A model generated the notes under the pieces. The model searched no databases. It saw only the letters and a list, made by a program, of their open reading frames with translations, and was not told the origin of the DNA. The translations under genes were made by a program, and so were the position numbers. DNA of 64,000 nucleotides. Origin: Rhynchopus sp. YZ270_cl-10 (lineage: Eukaryota; Euglenozoa; Diplonemea; Diplonemida; Diplonemidae). Positions 1 to 11,430 of this stretch are shown here, one piece after another. The number at the start of each line of letters is the position of its first letter. Position 1 is the stretch's first letter. The stretch is taken from contig OZ037882.1 in the NCBI GenBank assembly GCA_964035575.1, positions 62,001 through 126,000 on the forward strand, in the 5' to 3' direction.

Positions 1-366
1 GGGTTTGCGGGTTTACGGGTTTGCGGGTTTGCGGGTTTGCGGGTTTGCGGGTTTGCGGGTTTGCGGGTTTGCGGGTTTGCGGGTTTGCGGGTTTACGGGT
101 TTGCGGGTTTGCGGGTTTGCGGGTTTGCGGGTTTGCGGGTTTGCGGGTTTGCGGGTTTGCGGGTTTGCGGGTTTGCGGGTTTGCGGGTTTGCGGGTTTGC
201 GGGTTTGCGGGTTTGCGGGTTTGCGGGTTTGCGGGTTTGCGGGTTTACGGGTTTACGGGTTTGCGGGTTTGCGGGTTTGCGGGTTTGCGGGTTTGCGGGT
301 TTGCGGGTTTGCGGGTTTGCGGGTTTACGGGTTTGCGGGTTTGCGGGTTTGCGGGTTTACGGGTTT
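1..366 (+). repeat. (GGGTTTGC)n array 1, telomere-like, cut by the window edge
   Basis: At least 45 copies of the 8-bp unit GGGTTTGC, with scattered GGGTTTAC variants, run from the first base. The array ends at GGGTTTCTAGTTATTACGG, the same right boundary as the three other arrays in the window. GGG triplets recur every 8 nt, so the G-rich strand could form G-quadruplexes. All plus frames are open because 8 is not a multiple of 3 and the unit has no stop codon; the resulting RVCGFAGL peptides are not genes. Whether this is a true telomere or an internal telomere-like array cannot be judged from here. Confidence 0.95.
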
Positions 367-1690
367 CTAGTTATTACGGAATAGAGGGCTTGCTTTTGGC
401 ATCTCATCTTTCATGGCGGTTTGCTACTTCCGAGTGATTCTGATATGATACTCCAGTAGTATGGGGCCCAGAAACGACAGCCCCGACCGGGGGCCTCAGT
501 CCCCAGGATCTGGGAATATCTAAAATGTGTGCGGCATTTCACGGCTATTTTTGTGAGTAAAATTGCGATATTTTGTGTTTCTGAGGTACTGGTTGTATAT
601 GTTATAAAAATTTCAAAAAACGAGATAACCATGAAATATGGCCAGTATCCCCATAAAATGAGGCTATTGCGACCCTGGAGGCCCACTTTTGACACTTAGG
701 GCCAAATTTAGGTGTGTAAGAGTATCGGCTTGAAAATATTTTTTTTCGTGATTTTTGGGGTCATTTTCTGGCTGGGAAAATTGGGCCACATATAACTACA
801 ACTGCTCAAAAGGTCAAATCAGTGGCTTTAAATGACTCATTGGGCATTTTTATGACCTGGACATGGGGGTCAGATTCCATTTTTAACATGATTAAAATTG
901 GTCACAAGACCCTGAGAGAAAACCCAAGGTCAAATTGACCTTGAGTACCAGGTCAAATTTGTGTGGAAAAATTTTTCAGTACCTAATTTCTGATGCTCAA
1001 AAGTACAAAATTCCTTCGGCAATGGCTTCATAGGACATTTCCATAACCTGGACATGGGGGTCAGACTCCACTTTTGACCACCTAAAATTTGGTCATACAC
1101 ATGTATGAGACCCAAAAACCAGGATTTTTGACCAAAAAAAATTTCCCAGCAATTTTTGCCTACAAAAAATCGAAAAAAAAAATTTTTGATTTTGGCTCTC
1201 CGGAGTCTGTGCGTGCTGTGGTGGGGTCAATTTGCGCTGAGAAATGGGTATTTTTGACCTAAAATGCATGTATCAGTTTTTACATGATTTTTGGTGTTTT
1301 TGGGTTTTGTGTGGGTTTTTTGGTCAGTACCTAATTTCTGATGCTCAAAAGTACAAAATTCCTTCGGCAATGGCTTCATAGGACATTTCCATAACCTGGA
1401 CATGGGGGTCAGACTCCACTTTTGACCACCTGAAATTTGGTCATACACATGTATGAGACCCAAAAACCAGGATTTTTGACCAAAAAAAATTTTCCCACCA
1501 ATTTTTGCCTACAAAAAATCGAAAAAAAAAAATTTTGATTTTGGCTCTCCGGAGTCTGTGCGTGCTGTGGTGGGGTCAATTTGCGCTGAGAAATGGGTAT
1601 TTTTGACCTAAAATGCATGTATCAGTTTTTACATGTTTTTTGGTTTTTGTGTAAGTTCCTGTAGGACAGTTGGGTTGATTGGTAAGTAAT
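367..1690 (+). repeat. Tail repeat, copy 1, following array 1
   Basis: Non-coding sequence that also follows arrays 2, 3 and 4. It opens with TTCTAGTTATTACGG and continues through a shared ~600-bp leader. It then has two tandem ~350-bp units (starting near 977 and 1324), recognisable by GTCAGTACCTAATTTC, GACATGGGGGTCAGACTCC and TCTCCGGAGTCTGTG. Open frames inside are short and repeat with the DNA unit, so they are not called as genes. Confidence 0.85.
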
Positions 1691-1769
1691 TTACAACTGG
1701 AAAACTAGGTGGATCGATTCTTTTGTGCGTTTTTACTACAGAAATATTCTGTTTTCCCTTTTTTTCTTT

Positions 1770-1830
1770 TTTTGATCTTTATTTTTGTGGCATGACAATA
1801 CTCTCACCGGCCAAAGTGAGCGCCTTCTTC
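1770..1830 (+). repeat. Short dispersed repeat shared with 11612-11672
   Basis: The stretch containing GGCATGACAATACTCTCACC and CAAAGTGAGCGCCTTCTTC occurs here and again near 11630-11675, each time after a T-rich tract at the far end of a tail repeat. It appears to mark the outer limit of the repeat module. Confidence 0.7.
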
Positions 1831-1839
1831 TGCACATTC

Positions 1840-2783
1840 TTATGACACCACAGCAGAACAATTTGGAACTTTATCAGATTCTGCTGTGTGGCATAGTGAG
1901 GTCGTGCAGAAGTCTTCTGCCCAGAAACGCGAAACATTTCTGCTGTATGAAACGTCCAGGAGGATAATGGGCTGCCGTCCATGTGAAGAGCTCTTGGCAA
2001 TTCTGCTGCTGTCAAACACAATGCAGCTGCAATTGAATGCAATTAAAGCGGACTCTGCAGGTGTAGAAGAATTCGTTTTGTGGTGCGGAAGTGCTAATGT
2101 AGCCTCATCTGCTTGGAGAAATATGTCGGACTTATAGCGGGACTTTCCGTTCAGAACTCTGAACCGGATGCAGAATGGTGTATGATTTTGGAGTGATCTC
2201 ATATCTGTAAATTGATAATAGCAATACTGGCATTGTGTTTTGCATGTAGCCTCATGTGCAGTAAGGTTTTTCACATCATCAAACTCTTCACCACAGTGCT
2301 GACAGCAGATCTTCCCTAAGCACATATGGTTTTCTTCACACTCCCGTCTACACAATATGCACACCTTCACACATTTTTCAAGGTGCTCATTTAGTTTCCA
2401 TACATTTTTGTACGAAGCATCACATTGCGAACATGTAAAACGGTTATTTTTTTTATCATATCAGCTTCCATCTTGGGTTTCTTCTGGGGTGGGGCTGTCT
2501 GACATTCTCCTGCACAGGTCTTTTGGTGTTTGTATCTAGCATTCTTAGACGGAAACCTCACTCGGCACTTTGGGCAAGTTTCTTTGCACTTCTTTGTCTG
2601 TTTGTGATTCTTGCTCTGCTTTTCATGTGTAAAGTATGAGCCACAATGGTCGCACATAAATCCCTCATCATCTCTCTTTCGTTTTGGGGAAGTGTTTCCC
2701 TCTTCAGCTTCTGTTGTCTTTGTATTAGCCTTCTTCTTAGTGTGCCCATCATCAGATCTTTCCTCGCTTCGTTGTCTTTTCAT
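1840..2783 (-). pseudogene. Six-finger C2HC zinc-finger protein, frameshifted
   Basis: Two minus-strand open segments (2783-2391 and 2370-1840) carry the same finger type, C-x2-C-x12-H-x4/5-C. Examples are CDHCGSYFTHEK..H..C, CPKCRVRFPSK..H..C, CQHCGEEFDDV..H..C and CQYCYYQFTDM..H..C. A further finger (CSQCDASYKNV..H..C) lies between them in the second frame. The switch falls at a run of eight A on the coding strand (2447-2454), so a one-base indel or a sequencing error is the simplest cause. The N terminus is strongly basic (KRQRSEERSDDGHTKKK, SPKRKRDDE), as expected of a nuclear DNA- or RNA-binding protein. The ~100 residues after the last finger are unrecognised. The gene sits between two telomere-like modules, on the same strand as the coiled-coil ORF. 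No function beyond nucleic-acid binding is inferred. Confidence 0.7.
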
Positions 2784-3305
2784 TTTTTTTGCAAAAAGTA
2801 AAGTACCCAGACCACTGTTATGTGAGTTTTGAATAGTTGTGATAAATTGCTAGAAATTGTATTGTAGAAAATATAAAATGGTGGGTGGGAGAAAGTTTTG
2901 CGTTTTCAAGAAGGAAAATAAAAAAGTCTCACAACTAAGTTTTCAAAAAAAAATAATTAAAAAATGATCTTGAAAATTTTGACAAAATTAAAACCAATCT
3001 GCATGTGCATATAAAAAAGGGGAACCCATATTTTTGCGCAGGAAGAAGTAATTTGCACATTCTCTGCGATAAGAAATACCCCCAAACGAAAAAAAAATAA
3101 ATTATTCTCTAATGATGTGCTTTATTGTGCTGGAAAAGAGCACCTTTGTGTTGAAATTCCCTTCCCCTCCAAGTACTAGAGCATTCGTGAGCATAACACG
3201 TCTTTTCCATTTTTTCGTCTTCTGCTGCTTCGCGCTTTCTCTTTCTGTCTAGCTCCTGTTGAGTTTCAGTTGTTGAAAGTGATACTTGAAAAGTTGATAC
3301 ATACC

Positions 3306-3336
<31 letters not shown>

Positions 3337-3711
3337 GGTATTCACTCTCGTCTCTTCAGCGCTGCCGAGGCAGTGTGGCCGCTCTTTTTTGTTCTATCCA
3401 GAGTAAACCCGGGACCGTGTCCCAGCTGGTGCCGTTTTTCACATCTAGGACGTGCGGGTTGCCGTTTTACGGAGGTCACCTCCCCGTTTGCCACACAGGG
3501 TTTACAGACAGCACACCTCCCCCTCAGGGTGTGGCAGCATCGTTAAGGACACTGGCCTGACGACAAAAGTGGAAACCTTTTTTAGGTTCCCGTGATCAGC
3601 TGACATGCTGGTCGGTGTGTTCTCTTGATGTTTTCTTTTTTTGTTGGTATCCTCTTGTTGATATGAGTAATGTAAAAGTATAAGCAAATAAAGCTAAAAG
3701 TTGTGTTCTCT
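2784..3711. other. Intergenic, AT-rich, no gene seen
   Basis: AT-rich spacer between two minus-strand coding regions. It contains a run of more than 20 T (3307-3332). The plus-strand open frame crossing that run has no recognisable domain and biased composition, so it is not called. Upstream sequences of the zinc-finger gene should lie at 2784-3100, but no promoter motif is recognised. Confidence 0.6.
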
Positions 3712-4254
3712 TCAGTTCGTTACAGTTGGCCTCAGAAGGTCACTCAGAGTGTCATCAGACAATCCGGAGGACACCAAAAATTCCAGGACCACTGCTGGGT
3801 GTTGTGTGAGGAGTGTTCCCCACGAGGTGTTGCTGCACAGGTTGGCTCTTTTGTCGGTGAGCTTGGGGCATTGCTTCAGAAGGTGCTTTTTCATGTCCTG
3901 ACACAGAAGGAACACTTCGTTCAGCTGTTTCTTGAGATCTGAGACAGTCTGTTTCACCTCTTTCAGCTCTTCAGTCACTGAGGAAAAGCTTTCTGCAGAA
4001 ACAGGAATTTCCAATGCTGCGGCCTGTTCTGACGGAAGCACAGATTCCTTCTGAGTTTGCTCCTCTGTTTTAACGCCTTGCTCCTGTACCTTCGTTAGTA
4101 CTGTCTCCTTCTTCTGGGAGCACACTGGAATTGGTGGCAATTCCTCACTCTCATGAGGAGCTTGATCCTGCACATTGAACACCGGCAACATGCTTGGTGC
4201 ATCTTTCTTCTGCACAAAGGGCACTGGCTTCCGCTTAATCTTCATGGTGTTCAT
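3712..4254 (-). CDS. Hypothetical 180-aa coiled-coil protein
   Basis: Complete open frame from ATG (4254) to stop (3712). The N terminus is basic (MNTMKIKRKPVPFVQKK). A Glu/Gln/Pro-rich linker follows. Residues ~95-130 form a likely coiled coil (VTEELKEVKQTVSDLKKQLNEV) that continues into a Cys/Lys segment (CQDMKKHLLKQCPKL). The C terminus is hydrophobic and ordered-looking (SWGTLLTQHPAVVLEFLVSSGL). No family is recognised. It lies 930 bp upstream of the zinc-finger gene on the same strand, inside the same repeat-bounded module, so the two may have been carried together. This is inference from position only. Composition is unlike the surrounding satellites, which supports real coding. Confidence 0.6.
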   Translation of the reverse strand: MNTMKIKRKPVPFVQKKDAPSMLPVFNVQDQAPHESEELPPIPVCSQKKETVLTKVQEQGVKTEEQTQKESVLPSEQAAALEIPVSAESFSSVTEELKEVKQTVSDLKKQLNEVFLLCQDMKKHLLKQCPKLTDKRANLCSNTSWGTLLTQHPAVVLEFLVSSGLSDDTLSDLLRPTVTN

Positions 4255-4465
4255 AGTTTTTTGAGAAATAGTTCACCTGTTTTTGGTGTGTGAGTACACA
4301 AATGCTATGAAAAGAGAAATGAGGGGTGAGCCAAGTTCAATTCATTTTTCTATTCAATTTTTTCGGCTTTCACATTTGTAAAAATGCAAAACCTTCATAC
4401 AATAAAAAAAAAATTCTGTTCACAACCACACCAGCCTCCTACATTTTAGCGAGCTTTCTTCTAGT

Positions 4466-4569
4466 GCGGGTTTGCGGGTTTGCGGGTTTGCGGGTTTGCG
4501 GGTTTGCGGGTTTACGGGTTTGCGGGTTTGCGGGTTTGCGGGTTTGCGGGTTTGCGGGTTTGCGGGTTT
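4466..4569 (+). repeat. (GGGTTTGC)n array 2
   Basis: About 13 copies. The left boundary TTTTAGCGAGCTTTC-TTCTAGT-GC and right boundary GGGTTTCTAGT are the same as at arrays 3 and 4, so the array is flanked on both sides by TTCTAGT. Confidence 0.95.
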
Positions 4570-5850
4570 CTAGTTATTACGGAATAGAGGGCTTGCTTTT
4601 GGCATCTCATCTTTCATGGCGGTTTGCTACTTCCGAGTGATTCTGATATGATACTCCAGTAGTATGGGGCCCAGAAACGACAGCCCCGACCGGGGGCCTC
4701 AGTGCCCAGGATCTGGGAATATCTAAAATGTGTGCGGCATTTCACGGCTATTTTTGTGAGGAAAATTACGATATTTTGTGTTTCTGAGGTACTGGGTGTA
4801 TATGTTATAAATATTTCAAAAAACGAGATAACCATGAAATATGGCCAGTATCCCCATAAAATGAGGCTATTGCGACCCTGGAGGCCCACTTTTGACACTT
4901 AGGGCCAAATTTAGGTGTGTAAGAGTATCGGCTTGAAAATATTTTTTTTCGTGATTTTTGGGGTCATTTTCTGGCTGGGAAAATTGGGCCACATATAACT
5001 ACAACTGCTCAAAAGGTCAAATCAGTGGCTTTAAATGACTCATTGGGCATTTTTATGACCTGGACATGGGGGTCAGATTCCATTTTTAACATGATTAAAA
5101 TTGGTCACAAGACCCTGAGAGAAAACCCAAGGTCAAATTGACCTTGAGTACCAGGTCAAATTTGTGTGGAAAAATTTTTCAGTACCTAATTTCTGATGCT
5201 CAAAAGTACAAAATTCCTTCGGGAATGGCTTCATAGGACATTTCCATAACCTGGACATGGGGGTCAGACTCCACTTTTGACCACCTAAAATTTGGTCATA
5301 CACATGTATGAGACCCAAAAACCAGGATTTTTGACCAAAAAAAATTTCCCAGCAATTTTTGCCTACAAAAAATCGAAAAAAAAAATTTTTGATTTTGGCT
5401 CTCCGGAGTCTGTGCGTGCTGTGGTGGGGTCAATTTGCGCTGAGAAATGGGTATTTTTGACCTAAAATGCATGTATCAGTTTTTACATGATTTTTGGTGT
5501 TTTTGGGTTTTGTGTGGGTTTTTTGGTCAGTACCTAATTTCTGATGCTCAAAAGTACAAAATTCCTTCGACAATCGCTTCATATGACATTTCCATAACCT
5601 GGACATGGGGGTCAGACTCCACTTTTGACCACCTAAAATTTGGTAATACACATGTGTGAGACCCCAAAAACCAGGATTTTGACCAAAAAATTTTTCCCAG
5701 CAATTTTTGCCTACAAAAAATCGAAAAAAAAAATTTTTGATTTTGGGTCTCCGGAGTCTGTGTGTGCTGTGATGGGGTCAATTTGCGCTGAGAAATGGGT
5801 ATTTTTGACTTAAAATGCATGTATCAGTTTTTACATGATTTTAGAAAACA
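4570..5850 (+). repeat. Tail repeat, copy 2
   Basis: Near-identical to copy 1 over most of its length. Two ~350-bp units start near 5179 and 5527. It ends where sequence unique to the 5.85-6.63 kb spacer begins (ACATGATTTTAGAAAACAG). Confidence 0.85.
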
Positions 5851-6632
5851 GAAAACCACCATATTTTTGACATTGATGACAGGCTTCCCAGCACAAGTCA
5901 GTATTTAGAACAGTGTCGTTGTTCATTGGAAGCACAACGATTATCGCTTGCCACACAACTTTGTCAAACATGGGAAGTCTCAAAATAAACGTGCCTTCCT
6001 TACGTTAAGATGTGTGGAAAATAGCCAAGCACACAAGTACCATTATTTTGACACTGGTAGCAGTCTTCCCCGGAGATGATAGTAAATAACATTGTGCAAA
6101 CTGTGCAAACTTTCTTATAGTCATGCAAACCTGAAAAATTAATAGCGGCGGAGCAACCACACCACAACCAGACAAGCTTGCTACATGTTGGCGAGCTTTC
6201 TTATCCCTGTGAGTAATTTTGCGGCGGATCCAAACAGCTTAACAACCACAGTCTCTTATGTGTCAATATTAGCGGCGGAGCAAAATATCCTTCCTTAAAC
6301 ACACTGCTAAACTGCTAAATTTAGCAGTTTTTGTCCAAATATTTAGTGGGTAAATCCTGCTACATTTCAGTGACCTTTTCTGATAATCTTTTACTGTATC
6401 AGTCATGTCAGCAGCATGTATCAATAATTCGCGGCGTAGCAACGTGCCTCAAAACTACATCCTCCCTCATTTTTTCGACTTTTCCGTGTCATTTCAGGTT
6501 TTCTATGAATGAATAGGCACATCATTTCTGCATTTGCTGAATGATACTAATCTTTTCAACATTAATTCGCGGCGGAGCCATATACCTCACAACCACACCA
6601 TCCTGCCACATTTTAGCGAGCTTTCTTCTAGT
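5851..6632 (+). repeat. Spacer with GCGGCGGAGC motifs before array 3
   Basis: Non-coding, with an irregular ~80-150 bp rhythm of TAAT(TC)GCGGCGGAGC motifs near 6142, 6223, 6271, 6431 and 6566. Some are followed by CACAACCACACCA and TTAGCGAGCTTTCTT. The last is the immediate left boundary of array 3. Repeated at 9233-10014. Confidence 0.7.
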
Positions 6633-6904
6633 GCGGGTTTGCGGGTTTGCGGGTTTGCGGGTTTGCGGGTTTGCGGGTTTGCGGGTTTGCGGGTTTGCGG
6701 GTTTGCGGGTTTGCGGGTTTGCGGGTTTGCGGGTTTGCGGGTTTGCGGGTTTGCGGGTTTGCGGGTTTGCGGGTTTGCGGGTTTGCAGGTTTGCGGGTTT
6801 GCGGGTTTGCGGGTTTGCGGGTTTGCGGGTTTGCGGGTTTGCGGGTTTGCGGGTTTGCGGGTTTGCGGGTTTGCGGGTTTGCGGGTTTACGGGTTTGCGG
6901 GTTT
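6633..6904 (+). repeat. (GGGTTTGC)n array 3
   Basis: About 34 copies with two variant units (GCAGGTTT and GGGTTTAC). Same flanks as arrays 2 and 4. Confidence 0.95.
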
Positions 6905-9232
6905 CTAGTTATTACGGGTTTGAGGGGTACAAAATGGCGACGCTGCAGGATTGCTGGATCGCGTGGTCCCAGTATTTCTGATAATACACTCCGGTAGATT
7001 GGGGCCCAAAAACGACGTAATGTACTGGGTTTGGATGTTAGCATTTTCTGAAGATACCTAAAATGGGTGCGGCATTTCACGGCTATTTTTGTGAAGGAAT
7101 TGACGATATTTTGTGGTTCTAAGGTGTGTGTATTGTATGTGACGAAAATTTCAAAATGTGACATAAGTATGAAATATGGCCAGTATGCCCATAAAATGAG
7201 GCCATTGCAACCCTGGAGGACCACATTGGACATATTGGGCCAAATTTAGGTGTGTAAGTGTATCGGCTTGAAAATATTTTTTTTCGTGATTTTTGGGGTC
7301 ATTTTTTGGCTGGGAAAATTGGGCCACATTTAACCACAACTACTCAAAACATCAAATCTGTGGCTTTAATGGACTGATTGGGCGTTTTTATGACCTGGAC
7401 ATGGGGGTCAGATACCATTTTAGACATGTTAAAAATTGGTCAGAAGACCCTGAGAGAAGAACCAAGGTCAAATTGACCTTGAGTACTGGGTCAAATTTGT
7501 GTGGGAAAAATGCCCAGTACATAATTGTTGATGCGCAAAAGTGCAAAATTCCTTCAGCAATGGCTTCATATGACATTTCCATAACCTGGACATGGGGGTC
7601 AGACTCCACTTTTGACCACCTAAAATTTGGTCATACACATGTATGAGACCCCAAAAACCAGGATTTTGACCAAAAAATTTTTCCCAGCAATTTTTGCCTA
7701 CAAAAAATCGAAAAAAAAATTTTTTGATTTTGGCTCTCCGGAGTCTGTGCGTGCTGTGGTGGGGTCAATTTGCGCTGAGAAATGGGTATTTTTGACCTAA
7801 AATGCATGTATCAGTTTTTACATGATTTTTGGTGTTTTTGGGTTTTAGGTGGGTTTTTTGGTCAGTACCTAATTTCTGATGCTCAAAAGTACAAAATTCC
7901 TTCGGCAATGGCTTCATAGGACATTTCCATAACCTGGACATGGGGGTCAGACTCCACTTTTGACCACCTGAAATTTGGTCATACACATGTATGAGACCCA
8001 AAAACCAGGATTTTTGACCAAAAAAAATTTTCCCACCAATTTTTGCCTACAAAAAATCGAAAAAAAAAAATTTTGATTTTGGCTCTCCGGAGTCTGTGCG
8101 TGCAGTGATGGGGTCAATTTGCGCTGAGAAATGGGTATTTTTGACCTAAAATGCATGTATCAGTTTTTACATGATTTTTGGTGTTTTTGGGGTTTTAGGT
8201 GGGTTTTTTGGTCAGTACCTAATTTCTGATGCTCAAAAGTACAAAATTCCTTCGACAATCGCTTCATAGGACATTTCCATAACCTGGACATGGGGGTCAG
8301 ACTCAACTTTTGACCACCTAAAATTTGGTAATACACATGTGTGAGACCCCAAAAACCAGGATTTTGACCAAAAAATTTTTCCCAGCAATTTTTGCCTACA
8401 AAAAATCGAAAAAAAATATTTTTGATTTTGGGTCTCCGGAGTCTGTGTGTGCTGTGATGGGGTCAATTTGCGCTGAGAAATGGGTATTTTTGACCTAAAA
8501 TGCATGTATCAGTTTTTACATGATTTTTGGTGTTTTGGGGGTTTTAGGTGGGTTTTTTGGTCAGTACATAATGTGCAATGCTCAAAAGTACAAAATTCCT
8601 TCGACAATCGCTTCATAGGACATTTCCATAACCTGAACATGGGGGTCAGACACCACATTAGAGCAGCTAAAATTTGGTCATACACACGTATGAGACCCCA
8701 AAAACCAGGATTTTGACCAAAAAATTTTTCCCAGCAATTTTTGCCTACAAAAAATCGAAAAAAAAAATTTTTGATTTTGGCTCTCCGGAGTCTGTGTGTG
8801 CTGTGATGGGGTCAATTTGCGCTGAGAAATGGGTATTTTTGACCTAAAATTCATGTTTCAGTTTTTACATGTTTTTTGGTGTTTTTGGGGTATTGTGTGG
8901 GTTTTTTGGTCAGTACATAATGTGCAATGCTCAAAAGTACCAAATTCCTTCGCAATGGCTTCATAGGACATTTCCATAACCTGGACATGGGGGTCAGACA
9001 CCACTTTTGACCACCTGAAAATTGGTCATACACATGTATGATACCCCAAAAACCAGGATTTTTGACCAAAAAATTTTCCAAGCAATTTTTGCCTACAAAA
9101 AATCAAAAAAAAAAAATTTTGATTTTGGGTCTCTGGAGTCTGTGCGTGCTGTGGTGGGGTCAATTTGCACTGAGAAATGGGTATTTTTGACTTAAAATGC
9201 ATGTATCAGTTTTTACATGATTTTAGAAAACA
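6905..9232 (+). repeat. Tail repeat, copy 3, with five ~350-bp tandem units
   Basis: Leader as in the other tails, then five tandem ~350-bp units starting near 7509, 7862, 8213, 8561 and 8911. Each contains GTCAGTAC, GACATGGGGGTCAGAC, TTTTGCCTACAAAAAATC and GGTCAATTTGCGCTGAG. This is the most expanded tail. Open frames repeat with the DNA unit and are rejected as genes. Confidence 0.85.
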
Positions 9233-11189
9233 GAAAACCACCATATTTTTGACATTGATGACAGGCTTCCCAGCACAAGTCAGTATTTAGAACAGTGTCG
9301 TTGTTCATTGGAAGCACAACGATTATCGCTTGCCACACAACTTTGTCAAACATGGGAAGTCTCAAAATAAACGTGCCTTCCTTACGTTAAGATGTGTGGA
9401 AAATAGCCAAGCACACAAGTACCATTATTTTGACACTGGTAGCAGTCTTCCCCGGAGATGATAGTAAATAACATTGTGCAAACTGTGCAAACTTTCTTAT
9501 AGTCATGCAAACCTGAAAAATTAATAGCGGCGGAGCAACCACACCACAACCAGACAAGCTTGCTACATGTTGGCGAGCTTTCTTATCCCTGTGAGTAATT
9601 TTGCGGCGGATCCAAACAGCTTAACAACCACAGTCTCTTATGTGTCAATATTAGCGGCGGAGCAAAATATCCTTCCTTAAACACACTGCTAAACTGCTAA
9701 ATTTAGCAGTTTTTGTCCAAATATTTAGTGGGTAAATCCTGCTACATTTCAGTGACCTTTTCTGATAATCTTTTACTGTATCAGTCATGTCAGCAGCATG
9801 TATCAATAATTCGCGGCGTAGCAACGTGCCTCAAAACTACATCCTCCCTCATTTTTTCGACTTTTCCGTGTCATTTCAGGTTTTCTATGAATGAATAGGC
9901 ACATCATTTCTGCATTTGCTGAATGATACTAATCTTTTCAACATTAATTCGCGGCGGAGCCATATACCTCACAACCACACCATCCTGCCACATTTTAGCG
10001 AGCTTTCTTCTAGTGCGGGTTTGCGGGTTTGCGGGTTTGCGGGTTTGCGGGTTTGCGGGTTTGCGGGTTTGCGGGTTTGCGGGTTTGCGGGTTTGCGGGT
10101 TTGCGGGTTTGCGGGTTTGCGGGTTTGCGGGTTTGCGGGTTTGCGGGTTTGCGGGTTTGCGGGTTTGCGGGTTTGCGGGTTTGCGGGTTTGCGGGTTTGC
10201 GGGTTTGCGGGTTTGCGGGTTTGCGGGTTTGCGGGTTTGCGGGTTTGCGGGTTTGCGGGTTTGCGGGTTTGCGGGTTTGCGGGTTTCTAGTTATTACGGG
10301 TTTGAGGGGTACAAAATGGCGACGCTGCAGGATTGCTGGATCGCGTGGTCCCAGTATTTCTGATAATACACTCCGGTAGATTGGGGCCCAAAAACGACGT
10401 AATGTACTGGGTTTGGATGTTAGCATTTTCTGAAGATACCTAAAATGGGTGCGGCATTTCACGGCTATTTTTGTGAAGGAATTGACGATATTTTGTGGTT
10501 CTAAGGTGTGTGTATTGTATGTGACGAAAATTTCAAAATGTGACATAAGTATGAAATATGGCCAGTATGCCCATAAAATGAGGCCATTGCAACCCTGGAG
10601 GACCACATTGGACATATTGGGCCAAATTTAGGTGTGTAAGTGTATCGGCTTGAAAATATTTTTTTTCGTGATTTTTGGGGTCATTTTTTGGCTGGGAAAA
10701 TTGGGCCACATTTAACCACAACTACTCAAAACATCAAATCTGTGGCTTTAATGGACTGATTGGGCGTTTTTATGACCTGGACATGGGGGTCAGATACCAT
10801 TTTAGACATGTTAAAAATTGGTCAGAAGACCCTGAGAGAAGAACCAAGGTCAAATTGACCTTGAGTACTGGGTCAAATTTGTGTGGGAAAAATGCCCAGT
10901 ACATAATTGTTGATGCGCAAAAGTGCAAAATTCCTTCAGCAATGGCTTCATATGACATTTCCATAACCTGGACATGGGGGTCAGACTCCACTTTTGACCA
11001 CCTAAAATTTGGTCATACACATGTATGAGACCCCAAAAACCAGGATTTTGACCAAAAAATTTTTCCCAGCAATTTTTGCCTACAAAAAATCGAAAAAAAA
11101 ATTTTTTGATTTTGGCTCTCCGGAGTCTGTGCGTGCTGTGGTGGGGTCAATTTGCGCTGAGAAATGGGTATTTTTGACCTAAAATGCAT
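9175..11189 (+). repeat. Duplicated block, second copy
   Basis: Second copy of 5793-7807, including the GCGGCGGAGC spacer, array 4 and the first tail segment. The near-identity implies a recent event or active homogenisation. Confidence 0.9.
10015..10286 (+). repeat. (GGGTTTGC)n array 4
   Basis: About 34 uniform copies with the same flanks as array 3. None of array 3's variant units is present. Confidence 0.95.
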
Positions 11190-11430
11190 GGATCAGTTTT
11201 TTCATGATTTTTGGTGTTTTTGGTGTTTTGTGTGGGTTTTTTGGTCAGTACATAGTGTGCAGTGATCAAAAGTGCAAAGTTCCTTCGTCAATGGCTTCAC
11301 AGGAAATTTTTATGACCGGGACATGGGGGTCAGACTCCACTTTTGACCACCTAAAATTTGGTCATACACACGTGTGAGACCGCAAAAACCAGGATTTTGA
11401 CCAAAAAAATTTTCCCAGGTACATAATCTG
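10287..11430 (+). repeat. Tail repeat, copy 4
   Basis: Leader plus units starting near 10892 and 11245 and a broken third unit near 11410. It ends in a T-rich tract and the short repeat shared with 1770-1830. Confidence 0.8.

Larger units (their letters stand above)
5793..7807 (+). repeat. Duplicated block, first copy (offset 3,382 bp)
   Basis: This ~2-kb block recurs almost base for base at 9175-11189. It spans the end of one tail repeat, a ~780-bp spacer, array 3 and the first part of the next tail. The copies diverge at AAATGCATG-T/G-ATCAG. The only differences seen lie inside the GGGTTTGC array. Confidence 0.9.

Noticed and set aside
5-437. Three overlapping open frames of 115-138 residues over array 1 (also at the other arrays)
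   Set aside because: An 8-bp unit without stops keeps all plus frames open; the RVCGFAGL peptides are a by-product of the repeat.
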